NCBI GenBank assembly: GCA_029990175.1
Contig: JARKIP010000017.1
Span: forward strand, 10,186,001-10,250,000
Length of the DNA: 64,000 nucleotides
From: Petunia secreta
Taxonomy: Eukaryota > Streptophyta > Magnoliopsida > Solanales > Solanaceae
Reading direction: 5' to 3'
The translations under genes and the position numbers were made by a program. Of this stretch, positions 45,028-55,751 are shown in pieces (positions within the stretch are counted from its first letter, which is position 1; each line of letters begins with the position of its first letter). The notes beneath the pieces are model-generated. The model did not search any database. It saw only the letters and a list, made by a program, of their open reading frames with translations, and had not been told where the DNA came from.

Positions 45028-45812
45028 TGATGCAGTGCAAATCGAGCCAAGACACCAACCATCAAGAACCAAGCTTGAGAGCACAAGGATTGCGAGTCAA
45101 GGTCTCCGGGGGCGACTTGAAAATCATGCATCGGAGCACCTAGGAAGGAGGAGCGCCCAGCTCAGCCAGGAGGAGCGCCCAGCTCCTAGGAGGAGCACCC
45201 AGACTCCTCAGGTTTCAGGCAAAGCGCCTGAGTTCTAGGCGGAGCGCCTAGATTACTCTTGGTCCAGGCGGAGCGCCCAGGGTGGAGCGCCCAGTCTTCA
45301 AATGGTTCAGGCGGAGCGCCCAGATTCCAGGCGGAGCGCCCAACGCTGAAGCGTTCTTGAATTTTTGGAGTGAAGTTCCTATTTTGCCCTTAAGTGGCTT
45401 GTATGTATTAATTAGCTTTGGGGGCATTTTAAACATTTCACCTAGCCTTATGAAAAACTATAAATAGGAACAGTTAGCCATTTGTTCCATTAGCTAGCTT
45501 TGAGTATAGAAATTGAGAGAGAACGAGAAAGGCCGAGCCTTCGAGTTCGAATCGGATCGCTTGGTGAATCTTGTACGACTTGATAACCTATGGAGATTCA
45601 TCACTAGTATGAATTCCTTGTAAGGTTCGAGTTTCATTTCTCCCTTTTTGGATATTTAATTCATGTCTTCAATTCATTTATCCGTTCTTTCTTCTCGTTT
45701 CTTGACTCCCCAATCCTTGTTTCCCGATATCTTTGATATCATCTATCTTGTGTTTTATCGCTTTCGCATTGTTTGTATCGTATTTAGCTTCTGTGTATTT
45801 TCCCCCGTATCA
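45028..45812 (+). repeat. 3' LTR of element D
   Basis: 39 bp shorter than the 5' copy. It has 9 rather than 11 ggcggagcgcc-like units; two units around 45265-45300 are missing. Confidence 0.93.
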
Positions 45813-46093
45813 AGAACAATCTATTGTACGTGCCAAACATGGTTTTCTAATGCTAAAATACGTGGAGCAACCCGTTTTAAATACGTGGAGCGACCCACTC
45901 CACAACTTACATTAACCTGACCCGTTCCATTAACCCGCTCCAGACATAATTAAATTACCTTAAAACACGTGGACGCACCCCAACCATTCAATAAATTAGG
46001 TCTTTTTACCCATCTCTCAAATATAAGTTAGGTCTTCTACCCTCTCTACCTCTTCTTCTTTTTAACTCAACTTAATCAGCAAAGTACCAGACC

Positions 46094-46452
46094 ATGTCTA
46101 AAGGATCAACTTGTTCTCGCAGGTTCTTTCAATATCGTCGATGTTGGTGTGGCTTACCTGCGATTCAATTCACGGCGGGCACACAGTCGAATGTTGGACG
46201 AAAATTTTTCAAGTGTCCCCACAAGAGTATTCCCAGCCTACTATATTGGTTATAAAGAAGTTGAAAATTTTACTGGATGAAGTTTGTGAAGAAAGGGCCA
46301 ATTTTGTGAAGGAAGTGGACAAATTAGGGGCTTGTAATACTACAAATTTATTGAAGATTAGTAAGTTAGAGACTAAATTACAACGTTGGACGATGTATTT
46401 CTTATTGTCTTGGGCAATTTTTTTTTGTTTCATAGTAGCTAGGTTTATTTGA
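46094..46452 (+). pseudogene. GRF-type zinc finger / membrane protein, frameshifted
   Basis: From the ATG at 46094 the frame gives 'MSKGSTCSRRFFQYRRCWC' then 'GLPAIQFTAGT' and 'NVGRKFFKCPHK', the CxCG...RxFFxC pattern of GRF zinc fingers. The frame ends at a stop near 46252. The second half is in a different frame: a coil ('KILLDEVCEERANFVKEVDK', 'KISKLETKLQRW') and a single membrane segment ('YFLLSWAIFFCFIVARFI') ending at 46452. This finger-coil-TM layout is common in small plant genes, many linked to Mutator-like elements. One frameshift near 46225-46250 separates the halves. Confidence 0.7.
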
Positions 46453-46490
46453 TACCAATTGTTGTTCATAGTAGCTAAGATTTATATATT

Positions 46491-46610
46491 TGAACGTTTA
46501 ACTTAATGTTTCGAGCATTTACTAATGGCGTTTTAAAAGTCTATTATTTTTGTATTATATAATTCAAATTGATTATCATACAGATGTTCTAATAACGTAA
46601 ACGTGATGTC
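46491..46610 (+). repeat. About 115-bp dispersed repeat, copy 1
   Basis: Contains 'aattcaaattgattatcata' and 'cagatgttctaataacgtaa'. Related copies are at about 47466-47580 and 55491-55611. Confidence 0.6.
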
Positions 46611-46947
46611 GGGGGAAGGAAAACGCTTTCGGAGATCGAGAGTTTTTTTATCGAAAACGAAGAACGCCAAGGATGGCCACACGCTAGCCAACAATGAGAA
46701 ATGCCTTTCTCTTTTTTGTTGATTTGGGTGACGTAGTCTTATGTGATGAATGGCAGTCAAGACAACAAGGGAGGTTTTAGGCAACTCACTGGTTTTGAGA
46801 TGGGGTTCCTTGCGGGTGTGTTCAAAACATGCATAAATTGTACTGAAAATTAAAGGACAAGACTTCAAAAAACGACATTCAAAACAAACAAAAAATTAAA
46901 TGACTAGACTTAAAAAGAGATTATCCAAACAACATTATTTCTTTATT

Positions 46948-47250
46948 TCACATGTGTGCCGCTGGAGGACGTGGTGGTGAAGGGTAGTTCTGGGGGTCAA
47001 CCTTAAGTTCAGCTTGAATACCACGGAGCATACGCTTGATAAGATTCATATCCTCACCGAATTCATCGAATCTAGTCCTTAATTGCGCCATTTGATTCTC
47101 CACATTTCCAATATATACTGCAAACTGATCAACATCTGACATCAAGGATGCAATATCTTCATGGAAATAATCGATTTCAGTGAACCTACTATCACTTGGC
47201 ACTCCACTATCATGTTCTGGTGCTCTTGGGTGCCTTATTCTGCGAGGCAT
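46948..47250 (-). CDS. Small coiled-coil protein with Pro-rich tail (second copy type)
   Basis: 100 codons. Start 'MPRRIRHPRAPEHDSG', an acidic region, then a coil ('VENQMAQLRTRFDEFGED', 'LIKRMLRGIQAEL'), and a Pro tail 'YPSPPRPPAAHM'. The tail and layout parallel the - strand ORF at 25258-25494. A (tgt)n run directly upstream (47250-47285) lies in the promoter or 5' UTR. It is divergent from the + strand gene starting at 47813. No known family. Confidence 0.5.
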   Translation of the reverse strand: MPRRIRHPRAPEHDSGVPSDSRFTEIDYFHEDIASLMSDVDQFAVYIGNVENQMAQLRTRFDEFGEDMNLIKRMLRGIQAELKVDPQNYPSPPRPPAAHM

Positions 47251-47465
47251 TGTTGTTGTTGTTGTTGTCCCAGTTGTTGTTGTGCAAATGTTATTATAGA
47301 GGCTTGGTGCCTTTTCGGTTGCATATGTGATGATTTGAGGAGGTGCCTATTCATATTGAATGGCTGGGTTAGTACTCGTGTTTTAATTGTGATGGTTACA
47401 GGAGGTGCCTAATCCTTGACGGGGAAGTCAGAACATCTTCATGGCGATACGAATCATCATAAAAT

Positions 47466-47580
47466 CATTCCATTAGTCTATTGATTTTTGACGTTTATAA
47501 TTCAAATTGATCATCATACAGATGTTCTAGCATTAATGTTTGAAAATTACTTATGTCGTTACAATAGTCTATTGTTTTTC
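47466..47580 (+). repeat. About 115-bp dispersed repeat, copy 2
   Basis: 'aattcaaattgatcatcata' and 'cagatgttctagcattaatg'. The following 60 bases look like the start of a further partial copy. Confidence 0.55.
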
Positions 47581-47869
47581 AAACTAATCATTATAATACA
47601 CTTAACGGCTAGCCCGTACAATTCAAATCTGAAGCAAACAATGAATGCGTCACCTCAAAAAATGAAAAAAATACATAACGGCTTGTGTCGGCAAGTGGCT
47701 ACAATACACTTAAGTCAGTGACATCTTTTTACTCCTATAAATACTCGATCAAACCAAAAAAAAAAATTCTATGACAACTATAATCTTCAATCAAAAATAA
47801 ATATATAACAAAATGGCTCGCCGACCTTCCTCCTCAATAGTTGCTACCACTGCAAGAACATGAGCAACC

Positions 47870-47950
47870 TGATGTAATGTAAAACGAGCGGAACCTAAAC
47901 ACGAGATAAACTATGCGGAATCGATAAAACACAAGATAGATGATATCAAA
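47870..47950 (-). repeat. E-like LTR fragment, outer part
   Basis: tgatgtaatgtaaaacgagc and the next 60 bases follow the outer end of E's LTR (tgatgctacgtaaaacgagc...). The match stops at 'gatgatatcaa', where element F begins abruptly. With 54505-54850 it forms one LTR flanked by caacc (47865-47869) and caatc (54851-54855). Confidence 0.8.
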
Positions 47951-48860
47951 TTCTTGGAGGCTTGCATAAGCTTCCTCCAAATTCTTCTTTACCTTTGCAT
48001 GAAGTTCCATCAAAGCCTTGGCTCTAGCTTTACCTTCAAAATTAACAACCATTTCCCTTAGCAAAGGGGTTAGATCAAGGGGAATCAAGGGGTTAAAACC
48101 ATAAACACACTCGAATGGAGTCATGCCAATCATTCTATGCACGGTACGATTGTAGGCAAACTCCATAAGAGGTAATTTGTCCATCCAAGTCCCACCCTTA
48201 CCTTGGGTCATGGCTCTTAAGAGAGCACCCAAAGTTCGGTTTACCACCCCGGTTTGACCATCGGTTTGGGGGTGATGGGACGTAGAAAACAAAAGCTTGG
48301 TGCCAAGGGCACCCCCATAAACTCCTCCAAAAATGGCTTAGGAACTTGGTGTCCCTATCACTCACTATTGTTTGAGGCACTTCATGCAACTTCATAACAT
48401 TATCAATAAACAAGGAAGCTACATGTTGTGCCATCATCACATTTTTTATATGGAATGAAGTGAGCCATTTTGGAGAACCTATCCACAACAACATAAATGC
48501 TATCATGGCCCCCCCAGTCCTTGGTAATCCCATGACAAAGTCTATTGATATATCCAACCACGGACTAGTAGGTACGAGGAGTGGGGTATACAAACCATGG
48601 GGGTTCGATTTGGACTTAGCAAACTTGCACCCAAGACAAGAGTTGCAAAGTCTCTCAACATGTGTCCCCATTTTAGGCCAATGGAATTGCTCCCTAAGAA
48701 TGGCCAAGGTTTTATCCCTACCAAAGTGACCCATGAGTCCTCCATAATGTGCCTCTTGCACAAGCAATTCTCTCCATGAGGACTTGGGTATGCACACTTT
48801 ACCATTTTTAAAGATGTAACCATTAACCCATTGGTATTTCTCAACTCTCTCCCCCTTCAT
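47951..48860 (-). pseudogene. pol: Integrase of element F, truncated
   Basis: The zinc half-finger 'CNSCLGCKFAKSK' is present. In the core the first Asp ('ISIDFVMGLP') and second Asp ('TIVSDRDTKF') are visible. The third catalytic residue is changed: 'TDGQTGVVNRTL' has Gly (codon ggg at 48248-48250) where B has Glu. Frame changes lie near 48510 and 48300. The chain runs to 'NLEEAYASLQEF' and is then cut at 47950. Confidence 0.87.
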
Positions 48861-50400
48861 GGATGCTCTTTAGGTTGGGGTCATGAGCATACATCCACTT
48901 AATGCTCTCAAAACCCATGAGCTTAGAAGTGAGAGTAGTGGCAAGAACAAACTTCCTAGAAAGCGCATCCGCCACCACATTGTCTTTCCCCTTTTTGTAT
49001 TGAACAACATAGGGAAAAGACTCAAATAAACTCAACCCACTTGGCATGCCTCTTGTTTAGCTTCTCTTGGCCCCTAAGATGCTTGAGTGACTCATGGTCA
49101 CTCTTGATCACAAATTCTCTAGGCCAAAGATAGTGTTGCCGATGGGCAAGGGCTCTCACTAGGGCATACAACTCCTTGTCATATGTAGAGTAAGTCAAGG
49201 AGGCCCCTTTCAATTTCACACTAAAGTAGGCTATGGGTTTTCCATCTTGCATTAAAACACCACCAATTCCCACCCCCGAGGCATCACATTCAACCTCAAA
49301 TGCCTTTCTGAAGTCGGCAATTGCAATAGGGGGCGGTACTTAACCTACTCTTCAATTCTTGGAAGGTCTTCTCTTGAGGATCTCCCCAAACAAATGGTTG
49401 GTCCTTCTTCACCAACTCGGTGAGTAGGGCAGCAATGGAGCTAAAGTCTTTCACAAATCGTCAATAAAATCTAGCAAGACCATGAAAGCTCCTCACTTGA
49501 GTCACGGTGGTTGGAGTAGGCCAATCACGTATGGCCTCCACCTTAGACTCATCCACCTCCACTCCTTGGGCACTTACAACAAACCCAAGGAAGACAACCT
49601 TCTCCATACAAAAGGCATACTTTTTCAAATTGGCATAGAGCTTTTCGGCTCTTAGCACTTCAAGCGCTTGACTCAAGTGGCCAATATGATCATCTATTGA
49701 CTTACTATATATCAAGATATCATCAAAATAGACAACCACAAATTTATTGATGAATGGTTTCAACACATGGTTCATTAGTCTCATAAAAGTACTAGGTGCG
49801 TTGGAGAGCCCAAAGGGCATCACCAACCATTCATAGAGACCAAACTTGGTCTTGAATGCGGTTTTCCATTCGTCCCCGGGTTTCATCCGGATTTGATGGT
49901 AGCCGGACCTTAGGTCAATTTTGGTAAAGACACATGAACCACTCAATTCATCTAACATATCATCAAGTCGGGGAATGGGATGACGGTACTTTACCGTTAT
50001 TTTGTTCACGGCCCGACAATCAACACACATTCTCCAAGTGTCGTCCTTCTTTGGAACAAGGATCACGAGCACGGCACAAGGACTCAAGCTTTCCCTCACC
50101 AAGCCTTTAGTGAGCAATTCATCAACTTGCTTTTGTAATTCTCTTGTCCTCCGGATTTCTCCTATAAGGCGGTTTGTTTGGAATTTGAGACCCCGGGATA
50201 AAATCAATTTGGTGTTCTATTCCCCTCAATGGAGTAAGACCACTCGACATCTCATCCGGGAACATGTCTTCAAACACCTACAAAACATTCTCAATTGCAC
50301 TAGGTAAAGGGTTAGTTAAAGAATCAACATCGGATGTAAGAATCATACCTTTGTGCACGAGGCATATGAGTAGTTTGTTGCCATAATTTCCTCTCAAGAT
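48841..50400 (-). pseudogene. pol: Reverse transcriptase and RNase H of element F
   Basis: The RT reads 'QKQVDELLTKGLVRESLSPC', 'DTWRMCVDCRAVNK', 'KIDLRSGYHQIRM', 'PFGLSNAPSTFMR' and an intact 'VVVYFDDILIYS' (about 49735). RNase H (49273-48841) has 'MGIGGVLMQ', 'YSTYDKELYALVRAL', 'IKSDHESLKHL' and 'NVVADALSRK'. Frame changes near 50205, 49460 and 49030. The RT core of 248 codons is unbroken. Confidence 0.9.
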
Positions 50401-50958
50401 CTCGTCCGGTTGCATCATGGCACATATGCTACCGGTAGAAGATGGTGGGACTGCCACCAAGATCTTGGACAAAGGGCTAGTCTCAACAACCGACTTAGCC
50501 TTTCCCGCCTCTCTTAACTACCTCATTCGCTTGTAATCATCACTAACTTGCTTGGGAGTTAAGGGCTTAAGTACAAACTTCTTTCCCTCATGCTTAACCG
50601 TATAGGTGTTAGCATGGCCATCATGGACCACATGTCTATCAAATTGCCACGGCCTCCCAAAGAGAAGGTGGCATGCTTGCACAGGCACAACATCAAACAT
50701 GTGTTCATCCACATAGTTCCCTATCTTGAACTTGATCATGCATTGTTTGACCACCTTCAATTCACCACACTCACTAAGCCATTGCAAACGGTAAGGATTT
50801 GGGTGTTTCAAGGTGGGTATCTTCAATTGGGAAACTAGTGTTTGGCTAATGACATTGGCACAACTTCCCGAGTCAATAATCATTGAACAAAGGAGACCCA
50901 AGACTCGGCATTTAGAATGGAAAAGGTTGTCTCTTTGCAAAGTTTCACTATCCTCCAC
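50400..50958 (-). pseudogene. Retropepsin region of element F
   Basis: Active-site D-S-G in 'CSMIIDSGSCANVI' (about 50880), then 'FDVVPVQACHLLFGRPWQ' and 'EGKKFVLKPLTPKQVSDDY'. It ends at a stop at 50518, beyond which the linker 'MMQPDEILRGNYGNKLLICL' continues in the same sense to RT. It is the closest match in the window to the protease domains of B and C. Confidence 0.88.
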
Positions 50959-52555
50959 AAAATGGCTCCTAAACTCCTCATCACAACAAGGAAGGCATGT
51001 GTATCATCATCATCCTCAATTGCAACCTCCCCATCATCAACCTCCTCATCACCCTCTACTCCCTCATCCTCCGGTTCACTCTCTTGTTCATAAGCATCAT
51101 TACCAACAACAATCATGGTCCTCTTCGTAGGACACTCTTTAGCAAAGTGACCATACCCCTTGCATTTGTGGCATTGAATTGAAGAAGAAGTAGGAGTATT
51201 CAATTGAGTTTTAGAGTTACCTCCAACATTGGGTGTGTACTTCTCATACGGCTTCTTCACATCTTTGCTAGCACTTGCACCACTAGTGCCACTTGCATTT
51301 GGGAATCTTGCATTGGGAGTAGGATTTTTCCATTCCTTTGGCTTGTTCATGGAAGTGGAAGTGTTGCCCTTATAACGGTTGGACTTTTCATCATTAAGCC
51401 ATTGCTCGGCTTGAATGGCGACATCAAGGACTTCTTGAAGTGAAAGATAAGCATGCAATCTCAATTGTGAAGCTATACCATAGCTCAAACCATTCTTGAA
51501 GCGGATCACGGCTTGCTCCTCATCTTCGGTGTCCATATCCAAGGCCATTCGAGTCTTTTCAAACTCATCATAATACTCATGCACCGTCTTGACACCTTGA
51601 TTTAGCTCATAAAGCTTCTTGAGTTGCTCTTGACGATATCTAGGAGTGATGTACTTGATACTCATAAGACCCTTCAAATCATTCCAACCCACATTCACGG
51701 GGATTCCCGCTCTTCTCCTTGATCTCTTGACGGACATCCACCAAGTAGATGCATAGGACTCAAAGGATGAAATAGCATAAGTACCTTTCTTGTCATCGGT
51801 CATCTCATTTGTGTCAAACATCCTTTCCATGAGTAGGACCCATTCAATGTAGGCTCCCGGATCACAATTCTCTTTAATGATTAGGAGATTAAGCTTCACA
51901 CTATTGAGGTTGGTGTTGTCACGACCCCCACGGAAAGGCTCCGGTTGGCCTCCATAGTGATCTTCATTCACACCATATTCCCTCCTCGCATTCCCTCCAA
52001 CATACCCCATAGGTGGCCCTCGACCTCGGCCCCTACCCCTATCCACATTTCGACCCCAATTCATACCTCACCTTTGTTGAAAGTGATCATCATACCCATA
52101 CATCTCATCACCATACTCGGCTTCTTCCCCTTCTTGAGCTTCATCGGCTTGCTCAAGAGGTTGAACATTTCGGATGGGTCTTGGAAGTGGAATGTTTCTT
52201 TGGAGGTTGTCCAAGATACGGGGAATGCTCGTTCGTTGGGTATTGCCAAACACATGATCAATTCTATCTCGATCATCCTTCACCCGTTGTTGATGAAGAA
52301 GCAACTCAACAACTTGTTCCGGGGTAAAGGTCGGACTACTTGTGCCTTCACCGGCTTCAACTTGGGCACTCGGGGCCCCTTTCTCAACTTGGACACTCGG
52401 GGTCCCTTTCTCCGATTGGACATTGGAAGTCCCTTGCTCAACTAGGGCACTTGATGTCACCCTCTCAAGGCTTTCAATCTCAAGTTCATACTATCCAATT
52501 TGGCAAGGATAGTAGCAAGGGCACTCTTAGCAAAATCTTCTCCTTCGGTGGACAT
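50880..52555 (-). pseudogene. gag: gag of element F
   Basis: The start chosen is the Met at 52555 ('MSTEGEDFAKSALATILAKL'). A 394-codon uninterrupted block (52064-50880) holds a Gly/Arg-rich region, the capsid domain ('GGRDNTNLNSVKLNLL', 'AISSFESYASTWW', 'LYELNQGVKTVHEYYDEF', 'VIRFKNGLSYGIASQLR') and an intact CCHC knuckle 'CHKCKGYGHFAKEC'. Breaks occur near 52490 and 52066. It is the best-preserved gag in the window. Confidence 0.9.
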
Positions 52556-52559
52556 TGTA

Positions 52560-53771
52560 CCTACACAAGTAACAAACGTTAGCAAAACAACCTCACACAC
52601 TCCCTCACTTGAGTTTCACTCGGTTCGCTCGTTTAGTGGTGGTGGATATTTCATTTGACTTGTAGTTCCAAAGCTTCACGTAGATGAGTAACAATTCCTC
52701 AACTCAACCAAACTATTCACGAGTCAAGCACACTCCAGGGTGAGTGGAGTTAATAGGACTCAATGAACGCTAGGCACTTTGAAGTGAGGACGTGAATCAA
52801 AAAGGATCTACGAATCTTTTTGGAGTTCTACTCTCCAACTAATGCACGAATTCACCTAAAAGAAATGAAATATTAGTGAATTAAGTAGAAAGATTACTTA
52901 GAGAGGCACTAATTAGAGGTTAGGCAACAAAAAAACAAGCAAACCTAGAAAAACTACCCAAATTCAACCCTTCAGGGGTCAGGCGGAGCGCCTGCCAAAT
53001 GGTGCAGTGGGGAAGGTCAGGGGGAGCGCCCAGAGTTAGGGCGGAGCGCTTGGACTAAGCACTGGTCAGGCGGGGCGCCGAAAGTTGGGGCGGAGCGCCT
53101 CGACGAAGAACACCTGAGTTTTTCTACTCCGTGTTCTTCGATTTCAATCCAATTTCTAGGCCGATTCCAACGTGTTTTGCCCAAATTCAAGGTACCCAAA
53201 GTTGAATATTTATACAACCTTCAAACCCCAATAAATTTCACACCCAAACAACCAACAAACAAGTCTCAATCATGATTCAAAGTTTTCAAGTTGGGGGTTT
53301 CAACAAGGGTTTCAAAGGTTCAAGGTGGGATTCGATTCTTCAAAAACGATGTTACCGAACTCCGAATCACCCAAAATTTGTTTCAATTTGTTTGTTTTTT
53401 AATGAAGAACAAACCCCGGTCATCAATTCCAAAACCCCACAATCACACAACCCAAAAATCAATCAAATTCATCAAGAACAAGGGTTTGGGAGTGTTTAAC
53501 AATATTTGGGGTTTCAAATTTTCAAACCAATCCAATCCACAAGATTGTGGTACCCAAACGTCGGGTTTTCAACAAGGATTAAGAATCTATAACACCCACA
53601 ACACGAATCGAACACACCAAAAAGTTACACCAATTTTTGAATTTTTGAGTTTTTCTATTTTTTTTTTGTAATTTTCTTCTTTCAATAACTTCAACACAAG
53701 AAATCTAAAGAAACTAACCTAAGCACGAAGAATCAAGGGTCGGGGGTTTGTAAGAACAAAACCTGAGCCTT
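52560..53771 (-). other. 5' leader of element F
   Basis: Untranslated. At 52980-53100 it has four ggcggagcgcc/ggcggggcgcc units after 'cttcag', the same motif as its LTR. Confidence 0.78.
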
Positions 53772-53783
53772 GCTCTGATACCA
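53772..53783 (-). promoter_or_regulatory. Primer-binding site (tRNA-Met), element F
   Basis: gctctgatacca on the + strand, two bases from the LTR edge. Confidence 0.9.
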
Positions 53784-53785
53784 AA

Positions 53786-54504
53786 TGATGTAGGGAAAAT
53801 GCGAAAAAAGCAAACAAGATAAGAACGAGACGTAACTCGATCAATAATCAAAAGTAGCAATGGAGAACCCGTTCCGTTTCACCCCGAGAGAATGTCATGA
53901 ACACCTACGCTAGGCAACTACCCTCGAGCTAACGTGAGCACGCAAGTAGAATGATCGGGGGGGGGGGGGATTGGAAATCATCTACATTCACTAGAGGAAG
54001 AACAAGTCCCATCAAGGTTTTCATTCAATAAAAGAGTTCAACTCTCAACACAAAGGTTTTTTAATCATCAAAGTTAGCTAATGAAATAAACAAGCTATCT
54101 AGCTATTTATAGGTGTTTTTAGGCACCAATTGAAAGGTCTAGAATGCCCACACTTAGGCTTAGGAATAAAAGACCACGTAGGGTCAAAATAGACAAAACA
54201 CCAAGTCAATTTCCATCCTTCAGCAAATGGGGCGGAGCGCCCAAGTTGGGGCGGACCGCCCACAAAAGTGTGCGGTGGAGTGGCCTAGGCGGGGCGCCCC
54301 AAAGTTGGGCGGAGTGCCTCGGCCAAGGCAATGCAGGGCGGATCGCCTGGTGTACTGGGCTGCTCCCCTTGTGCTTTAATCACCCGGAACGGCTTCCAAT
54401 CGCTTCCTTCTTCTAGGCCCTTCCCCACCAAGTGTAAGTGTACTCCTTGGATCTCCTTAGCTTGGCTCCGTGTGAAGGGTCTCGCGGGGGTTTTCTCGGC
54501 ATCA
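53786..54504 (-). repeat. 5' LTR of element F
   Basis: 719 bp, tgatgtaggg...ctcggcatca. Its inner half resembles B's LTR ('caagtgtaa(a/g)tg', 'cttcca(a)tcgcttcc'). It has ggcggagcgcc units at 54231-54352, a 12-13-G run at about 53948 and a - strand TATA box near 54108. Confidence 0.88.
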
Positions 54505-54850
54505 GGTAGGCGGTCCGCCCACCCCTAGTAGGTGCTCCGCCCCATGCTTCCTCCAGTAAAGTGGGCGCTCCGCCCTACCATGTAGGCGGTCCGCCTTCCA
54601 AGAATCCAGAGAGTCCATATTTTGTAGGCGGTCCGCCTCTTTGAGTAGGCGGTCCGCCTCTTCCTGAAGCTCCTTGAAATACCTCAAAATGCGCCTCGGA
54701 TGTTCCTCCTTTGTGGCCTATGTGGTCGTCCTTCCTTGGCGCTCCAATGCATGATATTCAAGTCTCTTCCGGGGCGCTTGACTCGTGTTCTTTGTGCTCT
54801 TTAAGCTTGGCTCTCGATGGTTGGGAACTAAGCCAATTTGGACTGCATCA
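54505..54850 (-). repeat. E-like LTR fragment, inner part
   Basis: From 'ggcgctccaatgcatgat' to 'actgcatca' it follows the end of E's LTR. Unlike E it carries ggcggtccgcc units (54508-54660), so the motif type differs although the LTR backbone is the same. Confidence 0.8.
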
Positions 54851-55200
54851 CAATCAATACAAGAGCATCCACGTCAAGAGTAGCATCCACGCCAAGAGGA
54901 GCAACCACGGGAAGAGGAGCAGCCAAGCAAAAAGAAGGAAGAACGGGAATAGGAGCAGCCAAGCCATGAGGAGGAAGAACAGCAAGAGGAGCAGCCACTA
55001 AAAGAGCAGGAAGAACAAGTCGACCATCAAGCCAACAGCACCAGATGCACCACAACAAGAACGGACAAATGATATTTTGGAACAACTTCGGGCTGAAGTT
55101 TGGGGTTGGAAGTTCAAATTTGAGGAATTCATCGATGACTACAAAAGGAACGTCGAAAAGATGAACAAAGAAATAAAGAGGATAAAGACCATGCTCTAGA

Positions 55201-55751
55201 TAGCAACCTTGAAATAAGAAGGGACTGCATCACGTTGAAGTGTAAATGCTTATTTTGGGTTTATGTTAGATGTTAATATGACTGTTTATTAAGTAATGTC
55301 TTTGTTTAAATACTAATATAATTAGCATACTTTGGTAAAGTGCTGAATCTTTGAACAATCAGGAATATTTTTGCCTGGTTCTTGATTATCAATGTATAAA
55401 CTGTAGTGTTCAGAACATCTGTTGTTATTTACTAGTTATTGAACATCAAATATCCATTAAGTTAAACCATAAATATCTTTAAAAAAATATTTGAACGTGC
55501 ACCTTAATGTTCCAAAAATAACTAATATTGTTCTAAGAGTCTATTAATTTTGATGTTTACAAGTCAATTTGATCATCATACAGAAGTTCTAATAATGTAA
55601 ATGCGATGTTCAGTGTAATGCAAAATAATATTCATAATTTTCCATAGATATTATCAAAAAAAGAAAAAGAAAAACAAAACAAAAGGGAAATCATCCAAAT
55701 ATTACACCCATCAAGGACAAAAACATAATTATCCAAATATTACAACCCATA
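55201..55751. other. AT-rich intergenic stretch with repeat copy 3
   Basis: No gene. 55491-55611 is the third copy of the 115-bp repeat ('gatcatcatacagaagttct'). Confidence 0.6.

Larger units (their letters stand above)
34508..45812 (+). mobile_element. Non-autonomous LTR retrotransposon D, split by E
   Basis: Perfect TSD agaac (34503-34507 and 45813-45817). LTRs are 824 and 785 bp, with a tRNA-Met primer site at 35334 and a polypurine tract just before 45028. Without E the element is about 5.6 kb. It carries only the long ORF shared with E and, in part, with C. It has no RT or integrase. Confidence 0.93.
47950..54504 (-). mobile_element. Ty3/gypsy retrotransposon F, 3' end missing
   Basis: Related to B. 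It has a 5' LTR (53786-54504), primer site, leader, gag, protease, RT, RNase H and part of integrase, all on the - strand. The integrase C-terminus and the 3' LTR are absent: the coding sequence joins directly to the E-like LTR fragment at about 47950. It lies inside an E-like LTR. Confidence 0.88.
47813..55200 (+). pseudogene. Small repeat/coiled-coil gene split by the LTR-F insertion
   Basis: The first 57 bases (47813-47869) encode 'MARRPSSSIVATTART' then a stop. The rest starts at 54856 in the same frame with an 18-bp tandem repeat (units like gcatccacgtcaagagta, gcaaccacgggaagagga, encoding ATTRRG-type hexapeptides). After a frame change near 55010-55030 there is a coil ('DILEQLRAEVWGWKFKFEEF', 'NVEKMNKEIKRIKTML'), ending at 55200. 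A TATA box lies at about 47740. It is the divergent partner of 46948-47250, as 25866 is of 25258. Confidence 0.6.

Noticed and set aside
47250..47285. (tgt)n run considered as a Gln-rich coding segment
   Set aside because: It lies upstream of the - strand small gene start and is better read as a promoter or 5' UTR microsatellite.
54143..54528. Frames of 90 and 65 codons in the F LTR
   Set aside because: They lie fully within the LTR and its palindrome units, with no known domain.
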